In this document: piece by piece, positions 9,069 to 17,461 of the stretch
Numbering within the stretch: the stretch's first letter is position 1
Layout of the letters: each line of letters opens with the position of its first letter
Assembly (NCBI RefSeq): GCF_006438925.1
Contig: NZ_RCZA01000013.1
Span: 115,429-179,428 of the forward strand
Source: Pseudomonas mandelii
GTDB taxonomy: Bacteria; Pseudomonadota; Gammaproteobacteria; Pseudomonadales; Pseudomonadaceae
Direction of reading: 5' to 3'
DNA length: 64,000 bases
Notes under the pieces: model-generated
The model's input: the letters and a program-made list of their open reading frames with translations, nothing else
What the model was told of the DNA's origin: nothing
The model's database searches: none
Position numbers and translations under genes: made by a program

Positions 9069-9359
9069 ATGCTGTTCCACGTAAAAATGACCGTGAACCT
9101 GCCGGTCGATATGAATCCGCAAGCAGCCGCCACATTGAAGGCTGACGAAAAAGCCCTGGCCCAACGCCTGCAAGAGCAAGGCAAGTGGCGTCACTTGTGG
9201 CGCATCGCCGGGCACTATGCCAATTACAGCGTTTTCGACGTCGACAGTGTGCAGGAACTGCACGACCTGCTCATGCAATTGCCGCTGTTTCCGTACATGG
9301 CGATCGAGGTCGAGGCGATGTGCCGGCATCCTTCTTCCATTCGCGAAGATGACCGCTGA
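9069..9359 (+). CDS. catC: Muconolactone delta-isomerase
   Basis: The 96-residue product has the full family length and the start MLFHVKMTVNLPVDM. RIAGHYANYSVFDV and the LPLFPYM segment near the C-terminus are typical. It turns muconolactone into the beta-ketoadipate enol-lactone. A GAGGAGAG ribosome site precedes the ATG, and the gene sits between catB and catA. Confidence 0.96.
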   Translation: MLFHVKMTVNLPVDMNPQAAATLKADEKALAQRLQEQGKWRHLWRIAGHYANYSVFDVDSVQELHDLLMQLPLFPYMAIEVEAMCRHPSSIREDDR

Positions 9360-9414
9360 ACCCAGCCTGTTCAGTTCGCTACGCTAATAATTACAAGATG
9401 AGGAACCCACCAAA

Positions 9415-10344
9415 ATGAACGTCAAGATTTCCCACACTGCCAGTGTCCAGAAGTTTCTCGAAGAGGCCAGCGGTCTGCTCAATGACGCCGGCGACCCACG
9501 GGTCAAGGCCCTGGTTTACCGCATCCTGCGTGATTCGGTGAACATCATCGAAGACCTGGCCGTAACGCCGGAAGAGTTCTGGAAAGCCGTCAACTACCTC
9601 AACGTGCTGGGTGCGCGTCAAGAGGCCGGGTTGGTGGTGGCCGGGCTCGGTCTCGAACATTATCTCGACCTGTTGATGGACGCTGAAGATGAACAGGCCG
9701 GCAAGGCTGGCGGCACACCGCGGACCATCGAAGGCCCGCTGTACGTGGCGGGTGCGCCGTTGTCGGAAGGCGAAGCGCGTCTCGATGACGGCGTCGATCC
9801 GGGTGTAGTGCTGTTCATGCAGGGCCAGGTCAAGAACACCGCCGGCGAACCGTTGGCTGGTGCCGTGGTCGATGTCTGGCACGCCAACACCGGCGGCACT
9901 TACTCCTACTTCGATACCACTCAATCGGAGTTCAACCTGCGTCGTCGTATCGTCACCGATGCCGAGGGTCGTTATCGCTTTCGCAGCATCGTGCCGTCGG
10001 GCTATGGCTGCCCGCCGGACGGTCCGACCCAGCACCTGCTCGATCAACTGGGCCGTCATGGTCAACGGCCGGCGCACATTCACTTCTTCATCTCCGCGCC
10101 GGATCATCGTCACCTGACCACCCAGATCAACCTCGATGGCGATCAATACCTGCACGACGATTTCGCCTATGCCACCCGTGACGAGTTGATCGCGAAGATC
10201 ACCTTCAGCGACGATCAAGCACGTGCGGCGGCCCATGGTGTGAGCGGTCGTTTTGCCGAAATCGACTTCGATTTCACCTTGCAGACCTCCGCGCAACCCG
10301 ACGAGCAGCAACGCCACGAGCGGGTCCGCGCACTCGAGGACTGA
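9415..10344 (+). CDS. catA: Catechol 1,2-dioxygenase
   Basis: The 309-residue intradiol dioxygenase has an N-terminal helical dimerisation domain (about 1-100) and a beta-sandwich catalytic domain. The Fe(III) ligands of the family can be placed: Tyr in the YSYFDTTQ region, Tyr in PSGYGCPPDGPT, and His residues in RPAHIHFF. It cleaves catechol to cis,cis-muconate. It closes the catBCA operon and feeds from BenD, which makes catechol. Confidence 0.96.
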   Translation: MNVKISHTASVQKFLEEASGLLNDAGDPRVKALVYRILRDSVNIIEDLAVTPEEFWKAVNYLNVLGARQEAGLVVAGLGLEHYLDLLMDAEDEQAGKAGGTPRTIEGPLYVAGAPLSEGEARLDDGVDPGVVLFMQGQVKNTAGEPLAGAVVDVWHANTGGTYSYFDTTQSEFNLRRRIVTDAEGRYRFRSIVPSGYGCPPDGPTQHLLDQLGRHGQRPAHIHFFISAPDHRHLTTQINLDGDQYLHDDFAYATRDELIAKITFSDDQARAAAHGVSGRFAEIDFDFTLQTSAQPDEQQRHERVRALED

Positions 10345-10453
10345 TATCCTCGAACAGCGGAACTGGGCCACGAGAAACCGACCGTTTATCTCGTGGCCTT
10401 CTGTGTTTCTGGAATGGCCCGACGCAACCTATAACAACAATGAGAGTGACCCG

Positions 10454-11413
10454 ATGATGCAAGCGCAACTGTTGAGTCAGCGCAGCACCGTATTCGACCA
10501 CGCCGACCCTTACGCGGTGTCGGGGTACGTCAATCAGCATGTCGGTAACCATTGCATTCTGATGCCCCGGGCCGGGCGACCGCTGGCCAGCCTCAATCAC
10601 CGCAAGTTTGCCAGCCTCGACCTGTGCCGCATCAGTTACGGCGGCAGCGTGCGCGTCACGTCGGGCGCGCTGGAAAGCATCTATCACCTGCAAGTGTTGT
10701 TGCGCGGCAATTGCCTGTGGCGCGGGCACGGCCAGGAGCACTACTTTGCGCCCGGCGAGTTGCTGCTGATCAATCCCGACGATCCGGTGGACCTGACGTA
10801 TTCCGACGATTGCGAAAAATTCATCCTGAAAGTTCCCACGTCGTTGCTGGAATCCGTGTGCGATGAGCAGCGCTGGCGGTATCCGGGGCAGGGTGTGCGG
10901 TTTCTGGAGAATCGCTATCAGCTCGATGAGCTGGAAGGCTTTGTCGGTCTGCTGGCGATGATTTGCCAGGAAGCCGAGGCCACCGAGCAGATTCCCAAGG
11001 TGCAGGAGCACTACGCGCAGATCATCGTCAGCAAGATGCTCAGCCTGATGAAGACCAACGTCAGCCGTATCAGTCTCGGCTCACAGACGGCTACGTTCGA
11101 GGTGATTGCCAACTACATTGCGGGCCATCTCAAGCAGGACATCGACAGCGAAGAACTGGCACGCCAGGCGCGGATGAGTCTGCGCTCGTTGTACGGATTG
11201 TTTGAACGCAACGCCGGCACCACGCCGAAAAACTACATCCGGCAAAAACGCCTTGAGCGCATCAACGCCTGCCTGAGCGACCCGACCTGCAACGTGCGTA
11301 ATGTCACGGAAGTGGCGATGGATTACGGTTTTCTGCACCTGGGCCGGTTTTCGGATAACTATCGCAAGCAGTTCGGGGAGTTGCCGTCGGATACGCTGAA
11401 GCGGCGGGAGTGA
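10454..11413 (+). CDS. benR: AraC/XylS-family activator of the ben operon
   Basis: The 319-residue protein has an N-terminal effector domain (AraC-binding-like) and two C-terminal HTH units (DSEELARQARMSLRSLYGLF, then VTEVAMDYGFLHLGRFSDNY). It matches BenR/XylS in length and layout. The ATG at 10454 is chosen because the longer frame overlaps catA. BenR with benzoate activates benA. Two TGCA-N6-GGATA boxes upstream of benA at 14349-14384 are the matching binding sites, so the Hcp cassette inserted between benR and benA has not removed its target. Confidence 0.93.
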   Translation: MMQAQLLSQRSTVFDHADPYAVSGYVNQHVGNHCILMPRAGRPLASLNHRKFASLDLCRISYGGSVRVTSGALESIYHLQVLLRGNCLWRGHGQEHYFAPGELLLINPDDPVDLTYSDDCEKFILKVPTSLLESVCDEQRWRYPGQGVRFLENRYQLDELEGFVGLLAMICQEAEATEQIPKVQEHYAQIIVSKMLSLMKTNVSRISLGSQTATFEVIANYIAGHLKQDIDSEELARQARMSLRSLYGLFERNAGTTPKNYIRQKRLERINACLSDPTCNVRNVTEVAMDYGFLHLGRFSDNYRKQFGELPSDTLKRRE

Positions 11414-11501
11414 GATGCAGGGAGGCTTCACGGGCCTCTCGAAGTTAGCCAATCCACCGGTTATCCAAACTGATTTGCCTGCAAAAGGGATAAAGATTTT
11501 T

Positions 11502-11888
11502 TCAGACTAGTTCAAGCTCAGCGGCTGCGACAAGGCCAAACATTACGAGTAAAAGTCCCCAGCCGGTCCACTGTAAAACAATCAGCTTTCGCCTTAAGAC
11601 AGCAGGGAAGTTCTTCAAGTCCTCGGCGCTGGCACCTCCATCGCGTAGGTAAAGGCGAGGTGTAGTCATTACTCCCATTATGGCGCCCAGTAAAAACATA
11701 TTCCCCCAAGGTCCGCCGTTCCTGAATGGTGCTCGAATCATAACTGCGGGGCAATTTTGCAGGTGATTTAGCATCACATCCATTTTTGTGTAGGCAAGGT
11801 GGAGTGATATGCCAATTATTATGAATATGCCCGCAAAGTCGATTAAACCGACACAAAGAAATATTTTGTCCGCGGTACTTATGCTCAC
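11502..11888 (-). CDS. Putative effector-immunity membrane protein, copy 2
   Basis: This 128-residue protein has a first membrane segment near residues 8-30, a second around 64-78 and a third around 105-124. It shares an evident core with the next gene upstream on this strand: AYTKMD, HLxNC, MxRAPxRxGGPWGN, and FPxxLxRKLIxxxW. It is AT-richer than the ben genes on either side. Position after an Hcp and effector pair, membrane topology and tandem duplication suggest immunity to a membrane-acting toxin (inference). No named family was recognised. Confidence 0.65.
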   Translation of the reverse strand: MSISTADKIFLCVGLIDFAGIFIIIGISLHLAYTKMDVMLNHLQNCPAVMIRAPFRNGGPWGNMFLLGAIMGVMTTPRLYLRDGGASAEDLKNFPAVLRRKLIVLQWTGWGLLLVMFGLVAAAELELV

Positions 11889-11933
11889 TTAATGGTCTCG
11901 TAGATTTTTTCTCTGCAGGAATGGGCGCGCCGA

Positions 11934-12329
11934 TCAATAGAACAGTCCGGAGTTTCCGATCAACACAAGTAAAATTAGTGCTGCGAAAAGCCCCAGTGCG
12001 CTCCAGTGCATAATTATTAACTTACGTTTTAGGAAGCGAGGGAAGGCTTGCAAGTCTTCTGAGCTTAGCTCGCCCCTTTTGAGATAGAATCCGGGGAACG
12101 TGATAATTCCTGAAATTCCTCCTACAAGCATCAAGTTTCCCCACGGACCACCGTGCCTGAGCGGAGCACGAACCATGATGGCTGTGCAGTTCTTCAAATG
12201 ATCCAGGATAAAATCCATTTTTGTGTATGCCACATGTAGCATTACAACGATCCAAATAGACATCGCGATAATCACTACCCCGGATGAATAACCGATAACT
12301 ATTTCAATGCTGTTCATTTGTATTCTCAT
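11934..12329 (-). CDS. Putative effector-immunity membrane protein, copy 1
   Basis: The 131-residue product overlaps the 3' end of the effector gene by 26 bases if the first ATG is used, or 14 bases from MNSIEIV at 12317. It has three likely membrane helices (about 9-30, 66-82, 108-128) and a cytosolic or periplasmic loop with GELSSEDLQAFPRFLKRK. It is clearly paralogous to the gene at 11502. Overlap with the toxin-like gene implies co-expression, as expected for a cognate immunity gene. The function is inferred from context. Confidence 0.68.
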   Translation of the reverse strand: MRIQMNSIEIVIGYSSGVVIIAMSIWIVVMLHVAYTKMDFILDHLKNCTAIMVRAPLRHGGPWGNLMLVGGISGIITFPGFYLKRGELSSEDLQAFPRFLKRKLIIMHWSALGLFAALILLVLIGNSGLFY

Positions 12330-13785
12330 ATATTAATTCGCCTAATGCTTCTCCCCTATCCCCCCCTAAAAACCCACCTGCAAAAGAACCTGCCCCGACT
12401 ACTATCAGGCCGCATGCGAGAGTGGCCGTTCCTCCCGTCGGGATTGCTAAGCCCGCGCAGACCCAGCCCACCGTTGAGCCGGTCAATATTGCTGACGCGA
12501 AAGCACCACCTATCACTCCTCCGGCAAAACCACCAACTTCTGTAAATTTCACCCTCTTACAAGCCTCCTCATCCTCTGCCGCACATACGCCCTGAACTTT
12601 GATAACTGACCCTCCACCGCCCACAGCAGTGCCAACCCAACCGCCATACTTGACATACTTCGCCGCTTTAGAAACGCCTTCAATATGCGTGGCATAACCA
12701 GGGATCTGTCCAACAGCCCCAGCTTTTCTCCAGCGATGAACAAGACTTTTAGTCGATATGCCCAACACGTTTTTCAGATTGGGGTGATCCGGAAAGCCAA
12801 TGCTCTTTTTTGTAAGTTTGGTGAGCTGGGTATTCAACTGAGCCAGCAGGCGCTTACGTTCGGAGTAAAACTCGGCGGTGTTCAAGTGATCATTGGCCTG
12901 GAAAGTCCGAGTATGCAAACTCTCGATGTCACGCAGAATGACATTCACGTCGTCCAGGTTCTTCGCGAACATGGAAAGTCCGAAGCTGGCACCGAGTGAG
13001 CCCTTCGAAAGAAAGAATGCAATCTCATCATAGTGACGCGCCATGAAATCGGCCTCTTCTGAACTGAGAGGCTTCAGGGCTCTATTTACATTACCCGCCG
13101 CTTGCATCAACAGCGCTTCTTCGAAGGTACATTGCTGGTTGTTCGGATCGCTGAGAACAATCATCGTCCCGGCTTTTACCTTATCCAGATTCGGATTCAG
13201 GGCCTTGAATTTGGCGATGACGGCGGGGGAGGCTGAAGTGAAAAGCTGAGCTTCCAGTTTGTCAGCGGTAGTGCTCCTGGGGACGACGTAGAACCCTGGT
13301 TCTTCTTGTGGGACGGCCGCAGGCCATTGCTCTTGAGGAAAAAACTTCAAGTCCGAGACTGGATGCGGCGAAGAGGTTGCCCTCAATGCGTCGGGCGAAT
13401 TCGCGGTCGTCGACTCGAGGCTTTGAGCATGGACAAAGCGCAATAAGCGTTCCGGGTCGGGTTTTAATGAAGGCTGTGTGAGCGTTGAGTTCGGGATTCT
13501 TTTAACCCGTTCATTGATCGCGCCCTGAGCTTTTCGCGTAACGGCTTGCGATTGGCTAAGCAGGTCTCGTTGTTCTTGCACAAGCGCCTGTATGCCTTGC
13601 TCCGGAGTTATGTTGCCCTGCGCAACATCGTCCGCAACGCGCTTTGCATAAAAGGCGACTTCTCGATTGAACCGTTCACGCAGCATACCTTGCGCAAGAT
13701 GACGGGTACCAAGAGTGCGAGCTTGCCCCACCAGTTTGCCCGCGGCACTGTTGACCTCCCATTGCTCATGACGATTCGGACTCAT
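12304..13785 (-). CDS. Hcp-linked putative type VI secretion effector with LysM and glycine-rich membrane region
   Basis: The 493-residue product has a charged helical N-terminal part (about 1-125), a LysM-like module (about 165-212: FYVVPRSTTADKLEAQLF ... LNPNLDKVKAGTMIVLSDP), a helical middle, and a C-terminal glycine-zipper hydrophobic region (about 381-397 and 418-475). Its ATG overlaps the hcp stop (ATGA). Glycine-rich hydrophobic C-termini occur in pore-forming T6SS toxins, and LysM binds peptidoglycan. The combination suggests a periplasm-targeted, membrane-permeabilising effector loaded in Hcp. No enzymatic motif was seen, so the pore-forming role is inference. Confidence 0.65.
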   Translation of the reverse strand: MSPNRHEQWEVNSAAGKLVGQARTLGTRHLAQGMLRERFNREVAFYAKRVADDVAQGNITPEQGIQALVQEQRDLLSQSQAVTRKAQGAINERVKRIPNSTLTQPSLKPDPERLLRFVHAQSLESTTANSPDALRATSSPHPVSDLKFFPQEQWPAAVPQEEPGFYVVPRSTTADKLEAQLFTSASPAVIAKFKALNPNLDKVKAGTMIVLSDPNNQQCTFEEALLMQAAGNVNRALKPLSSEEADFMARHYDEIAFFLSKGSLGASFGLSMFAKNLDDVNVILRDIESLHTRTFQANDHLNTAEFYSERKRLLAQLNTQLTKLTKKSIGFPDHPNLKNVLGISTKSLVHRWRKAGAVGQIPGYATHIEGVSKAAKYVKYGGWVGTAVGGGGSVIKVQGVCAAEDEEACKRVKFTEVGGFAGGVIGGAFASAILTGSTVGWVCAGLAIPTGGTATLACGLIVVGAGSFAGGFLGGDRGEALGELIYENTNEQH

Positions 13786-14267
13786 CCTTCATCGCCCCAC
13801 GAGCTGTAACCCGCGGTTTTTGCCAGGTGGTGGGTCCAGGTAATGTCGCGGTAACGAATAGCCACCTGTTCCTGGGGCTCGGCGTCGTTTTGAAAAATGG
13901 CATGAGGCATTTCAAGCGTCAGGTCGGCAATAACTCCGCCATTGATCGAAACGGTATAAAACTTTTCCTGCATGCCAAAAGCCGACACGCGATAGAAACT
14001 TATCGTGCAGTTGATTTCTTCTCTGTTTGAAAGCGCTTGAGCAAGCAGCGGTGATGATTTATCGACGGCTTTTGTGATGATGATCGGACTATGCGTCGAC
14101 TTTTTGATGTTCCCGATATTGGCGATGTTGTGGCTGTAGGAGAGCACCATGATTTCATCGGTGTGCGCTGCCTGATACTTGTTGCCGATAGAGTCCTGGG
14201 TTGAACAGCCCGCTGAAATCAATCCTTGAGCTTTTCCGTTTATGGTCATGTAACCGTGATTAGCCAT
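13782..14267 (-). CDS. hcp: Type VI secretion tube protein Hcp (orphan copy)
   Basis: The 161-residue protein carries the Hcp hallmarks: MANHGYMTINGKAQGLISAG, STQDSIGNKYQ, DEIMVLSYSHNI, and a C-terminal YRDITWTH. Hcp hexamers stack into the T6SS inner tube and act as chaperone for small effectors. No other T6SS structural gene is in the window, so this is an auxiliary Hcp island. It leads an operon with the effector and two immunity candidates. A GGAGTGG ribosome site precedes the ATG. Confidence 0.93.
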   Translation of the reverse strand: MANHGYMTINGKAQGLISAGCSTQDSIGNKYQAAHTDEIMVLSYSHNIANIGNIKKSTHSPIIITKAVDKSSPLLAQALSNREEINCTISFYRVSAFGMQEKFYTVSINGGVIADLTLEMPHAIFQNDAEPQEQVAIRYRDITWTHHLAKTAGYSSWGDEG

Positions 14268-14348
14268 AGAACCACTCCTTGTAGTCAGGCGGGCAGTCTA
14301 TGGCAGAAGTTGTAAGCAGTTATGTAGTCCGATTCCGAAAATACGTTC

Positions 14349-14411
14349 TGCACTAAACGGATAAAGGTCTGCACCCAGCGGATAGTCCACCCCATTGCCC
14401 CGTCCTAGCAT
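14349..14411 (+). promoter_or_regulatory. BenR/XylS-type operator and benA promoter
   Basis: Two direct boxes of the form TGCA-N6-GGATA are seen at 14349-14363 and 14370-14384. Their starts are 21 bases apart, two helical turns, as in XylS-regulated Pm. The second box runs into the expected -35 position (14383-14388). A -10-like TAGCAT lies at 14406-14411 with 17 bases between. The start codon follows at 14449. Confidence 0.85.
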
Positions 14412-14448
14412 GAGCCTTGCCTGAACAATAACAATGGAGGCGGCGGCC

Positions 14449-15813
14449 ATGACCCTGCGACCCGAATATCTTCAATCCCTGCTTGAGGACGATCCAGAAC
14501 AAGGCATCTACCGCTGCAAGCGCGAGATGTTCACCGACCCGCGGCTGTTCGATCTCGAGATGCAGCACATCTTCGAAGGCAACTGGCTGTACCTGGCCCA
14601 CGAAAGCCAGATCCCCAACAAAAACGACTTCTACACCACCACCATGGGGCGCCAGTCGATCTTCATCGCGCGCAACAAGGACGGTGAGCTCAATGCGTTC
14701 CTCAACGCCTGCAGCCATCGTGGCGCGACGCTGTGCCGGCACAAGTCCGGAAACAAGAGCTCGTACACCTGCCCATTCCACGGCTGGACCTTCAACAACT
14801 CCGGCAAGCTGCTCAAGGTCAAGGATCCGGCCGAAGCGGGCTACCCGTCGAGCTTCAACTGCGAAGGCTCCCACGACCTGACCAAAGTTGCGCGTTTCGA
14901 GTCATATCGCGGTTTTCTGTTTGGCAGCCTCAAGGCCGACGTAGTCCCACTGGTTGAACACCTGGGCGAGTCGGCGAAGATCATCGACATGATCGTCGAC
15001 CAGTCCGCCGATGGCCTGGAAGTGCTGCGCGGTTCCTCCAGCTACATCTACGAAGGCAACTGGAAACTCACCGCCGAAAACGGCGCCGACGGCTATCACG
15101 TCAGCTCCGTGCACTGGAACTACGCTGCCACTCAGAACCAGCGCAAGCAGCGCGAGGCCGGCGATTGCAACCCGACCATGAGTGCCGGCAGTTGGGCCAA
15201 GCAGGGCGGTGGTTTCTATTCCTTCGACAAGGGCCACATGTTGCTCTGGACCCGTTGGGCCAACCCCGAGGACCGTCCGCTGTACGAGCGTCGCGATGAA
15301 CTGGCCCAGGACTTCGGCAAGGCCCGCGCCGACTGGATGATCGAGAACTCGCGCAATCTGTGCCTGTACCCGAACGTGTACCTGATGGACCAGTTCAGTT
15401 CGCAGATCCGTATCGCCCGGCCGATCTCGGTCAACCGCACGGAAATCACCATTTACTGCATCGCCCCCAAAGGCGAAAGCGACCACGCCCGTTCGAGCCG
15501 GATTCGTCAGTACGAAGACTTCTTCAACGTCAGCGGCATGGCCACCCCGGACGACCTGGAAGAGTTTCGTTCCTGCCAGACCAGTTATCAGGGCAGCGTG
15601 ACCGCCTGGAACGACATGTCCCGTGGCGCCGAACACTGGATCGAAGGCGCTGATGAGGCGGCCAAGGAAATCGACCTGCATCCGCTGCTCAGCGGTGTGC
15701 GCACTGAAGACGAAGGCCTGTTCGTGCTGCAACACAAGTATTGGCAGCAGACCATGCTCAAGGCCCTGGCCGCCGAGCAGTCCGAACTGATTCCTGTGGA
15801 GGCCGTGCAATGA
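14449..15813 (+). CDS. benA: Benzoate 1,2-dioxygenase, large (alpha) subunit
   Basis: The 454-residue product starts at MTLRPEYLQSL (GGAGG just upstream). It has a Rieske [2Fe-2S] site with Cys88, His90, Cys108 and His111 (CSH-x17-CPFH). The mononuclear iron site includes His217 and His222 in NGADGYHVSSVHW. With BenB and the reductase BenC it converts benzoate to the cis-1,2-dihydroxy-cyclohexadiene carboxylate. Its stop overlaps the benB ATG by ATGA. Confidence 0.97.
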   Translation: MTLRPEYLQSLLEDDPEQGIYRCKREMFTDPRLFDLEMQHIFEGNWLYLAHESQIPNKNDFYTTTMGRQSIFIARNKDGELNAFLNACSHRGATLCRHKSGNKSSYTCPFHGWTFNNSGKLLKVKDPAEAGYPSSFNCEGSHDLTKVARFESYRGFLFGSLKADVVPLVEHLGESAKIIDMIVDQSADGLEVLRGSSSYIYEGNWKLTAENGADGYHVSSVHWNYAATQNQRKQREAGDCNPTMSAGSWAKQGGGFYSFDKGHMLLWTRWANPEDRPLYERRDELAQDFGKARADWMIENSRNLCLYPNVYLMDQFSSQIRIARPISVNRTEITIYCIAPKGESDHARSSRIRQYEDFFNVSGMATPDDLEEFRSCQTSYQGSVTAWNDMSRGAEHWIEGADEAAKEIDLHPLLSGVRTEDEGLFVLQHKYWQQTMLKALAAEQSELIPVEAVQ

Positions 15814-16298
15814 CCATCACCTATGACTCCGTGCGTGATTTTCTCTATCGCGAAGCCCGTTACCTCGATGACCGGCAATGGGACGAATGGCTGGAGTTGT
15901 ACGCCCCGGACGCGACGTTCTGGATGCCGTCCTGGGACGACAACGATGAGTTGACCGAAGACCCGCAGCGGGAAATCTCGCTGATCTGGTACGGCAACCG
16001 CACCGGTCTGGAAGACCGCGTCTTCCGCATCAAGACCGAGCGTTCCAGCGCCACCATGCCGGACACCCGCACCTCGCACAACATCAGCAACATCGAGCTG
16101 CTCGAACAGGCCGACGGGTTCTGCAAAGTGCGCTTCAACTGGCACACCCTGAGCTTTCGCTACAAGACCGTCGACAGCTATTTCGGCAGCAGTTTCTACA
16201 CCCTCGATGTGCGCGGTGAAAACCCGCTGATCAAGGCCAAGAAAGTGATCCTGAAGAACGATTACGTTCGCCAGGTCATCGATGTCTACCACCTGTGA
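15810..16298 (+). CDS. benB: Benzoate 1,2-dioxygenase, small (beta) subunit
   Basis: The 162-residue product is a ring-hydroxylating dioxygenase beta subunit of the NTF2-like fold, with EARYLDDRQWDEWLELYAP and the RTSHNISN region. It has no cofactor and supports the alpha3beta3 hexamer. Translation is coupled to benA, and benC follows 10 bases after its stop. Confidence 0.96.
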   Translation: MTITYDSVRDFLYREARYLDDRQWDEWLELYAPDATFWMPSWDDNDELTEDPQREISLIWYGNRTGLEDRVFRIKTERSSATMPDTRTSHNISNIELLEQADGFCKVRFNWHTLSFRYKTVDSYFGSSFYTLDVRGENPLIKAKKVILKNDYVRQVIDVYHL

Positions 16299-16308
16299 GG
16301 CAGCGGTC

Positions 16309-17322
16309 ATGACTCATTCCATTGCATTTAATTTCGAAGACGGCGTCACCCGATTCATCGACGCCAATGTCGGCGAAACCGTGGCCGATGCCGCGTATCG
16401 ACAAGGCATCAATATTCCACTGGATTGCCGCGACGGCGCTTGCGGTACCTGCAAATGTTTCGCCGAGGCCGGCCGTTATGAGTTGGGCGAGGAGTACATC
16501 GAAGACGCGCTCAGCGCGGAAGAGGCCGAGCAAGGTTTCGTCCTGACCTGCCAGATGCGTGCCCAGAGCGATTGTGTGGTGCGCGTGCCGACCTCATCCG
16601 AGGTGTGCCGCACCCGTCAGGCCAGTTACGACGCGACTATCAGTGCCGTGCGCCAGTTGTCCGACAGCACCATCGCGCTGTCGATCAAGGGCGAAGCCCT
16701 GAGCAAACTGGCGTTCCTGCCGGGGCAATACGTGAACCTCGGGATTCCCGGCAGCGAGCAGACCCGCGCCTATTCGTTCAGCTCGTTGCAGCGCGACGGC
16801 GAGGTCAGTTTCCTGATCCGCAACGTGCCCGGCGGCTTGATGAGCAGCTTCCTCACCGGCATGGCCAAGGCCGGCGACAGTATGAGCCTGGCCGGGCCGT
16901 TGGGCAGTTTCTACCTGCGCGACATTCGCCGTCCGTTGTTGCTGCTGGCCGGCGGTACGGGGCTGGCACCGTTCACGGCAATGCTGGAAAAAATCGCCGA
17001 GCAGGGCAGTGAACATCCGCTGCATTTGATCTACGGCGTGACCAACGATTTTGATCTGGTGGAAATGGATCGACTCGAAGCGTTTGCCGCGCGAATCCCG
17101 AACTTCAGCTTCAGTGCCTGCGTCGCCAACCCGGACAGTCAGCATCCGCTCAAGGGCTACGTGACTCAACACATCGAGCCGCAGCATTTGAACGAAGGCG
17201 ACGTCGATGTCTACCTGTGCGGCCCGCCGCCGATGGTCGAGGCGGTCAGCCAGTTCATCCGTGAAAAAGGCATTGCGCCGACAAACTTTTACTACGAGAA
17301 ATTTGCCGCCAGCGCGGCGTAA
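16309..17322 (+). CDS. benC: Benzoate 1,2-dioxygenase electron transfer component
   Basis: The 337-residue protein has an N-terminal plant-type [2Fe-2S] ferredoxin domain (CRDGACGTCKC plus the later Cys in FVLTCQM). An FAD domain with RAYSFSS and an NAD domain with LLLAGGTGLAPF and YLCGPPPMVE follow. It passes electrons from NADH to BenA. The start is set at MTHSIAFNF; the longer frame overlaps benB. Confidence 0.96.
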   Translation: MTHSIAFNFEDGVTRFIDANVGETVADAAYRQGINIPLDCRDGACGTCKCFAEAGRYELGEEYIEDALSAEEAEQGFVLTCQMRAQSDCVVRVPTSSEVCRTRQASYDATISAVRQLSDSTIALSIKGEALSKLAFLPGQYVNLGIPGSEQTRAYSFSSLQRDGEVSFLIRNVPGGLMSSFLTGMAKAGDSMSLAGPLGSFYLRDIRRPLLLLAGGTGLAPFTAMLEKIAEQGSEHPLHLIYGVTNDFDLVEMDRLEAFAARIPNFSFSACVANPDSQHPLKGYVTQHIEPQHLNEGDVDVYLCGPPPMVEAVSQFIREKGIAPTNFYYEKFAASAA

Positions 17323-17345
17323 GTATTCTCTGCGGCATTGTCCCT

Positions 17346-17432
17346 GTAGGAGCTGTCGAGTGAAACGAGGCTGCGATCTTTACAAGGGCGACATCAAAAG
17401 ATCGCAGCCTCGTTTCACTCGACAGCTCCTAC
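17346..17432. repeat. REP-like inverted repeat between benC and benD
   Basis: Two almost perfectly complementary arms (GTAGGAGCTGTCGAG... and ...CTCGACAGCTCCTAC, about 36 bases each) flank a short spacer with ACAAGGGCGACATC. It belongs to the GTAGGAGCTG class of Pseudomonas palindromes. The long hairpin inside the ben operon could stabilise upstream mRNA or lower benD expression. Confidence 0.9.
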
Positions 17433-17461
17433 GCAGGGGTTGGCGCAAACACGAGGTGGGT

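Noticed and set aside
17346..17432. Strong hairpin considered as a ben operon terminator
   Set aside because: It has no T-tract and belongs to a repeat class seen at several other sites, so it is called a REP-like element rather than a terminator.
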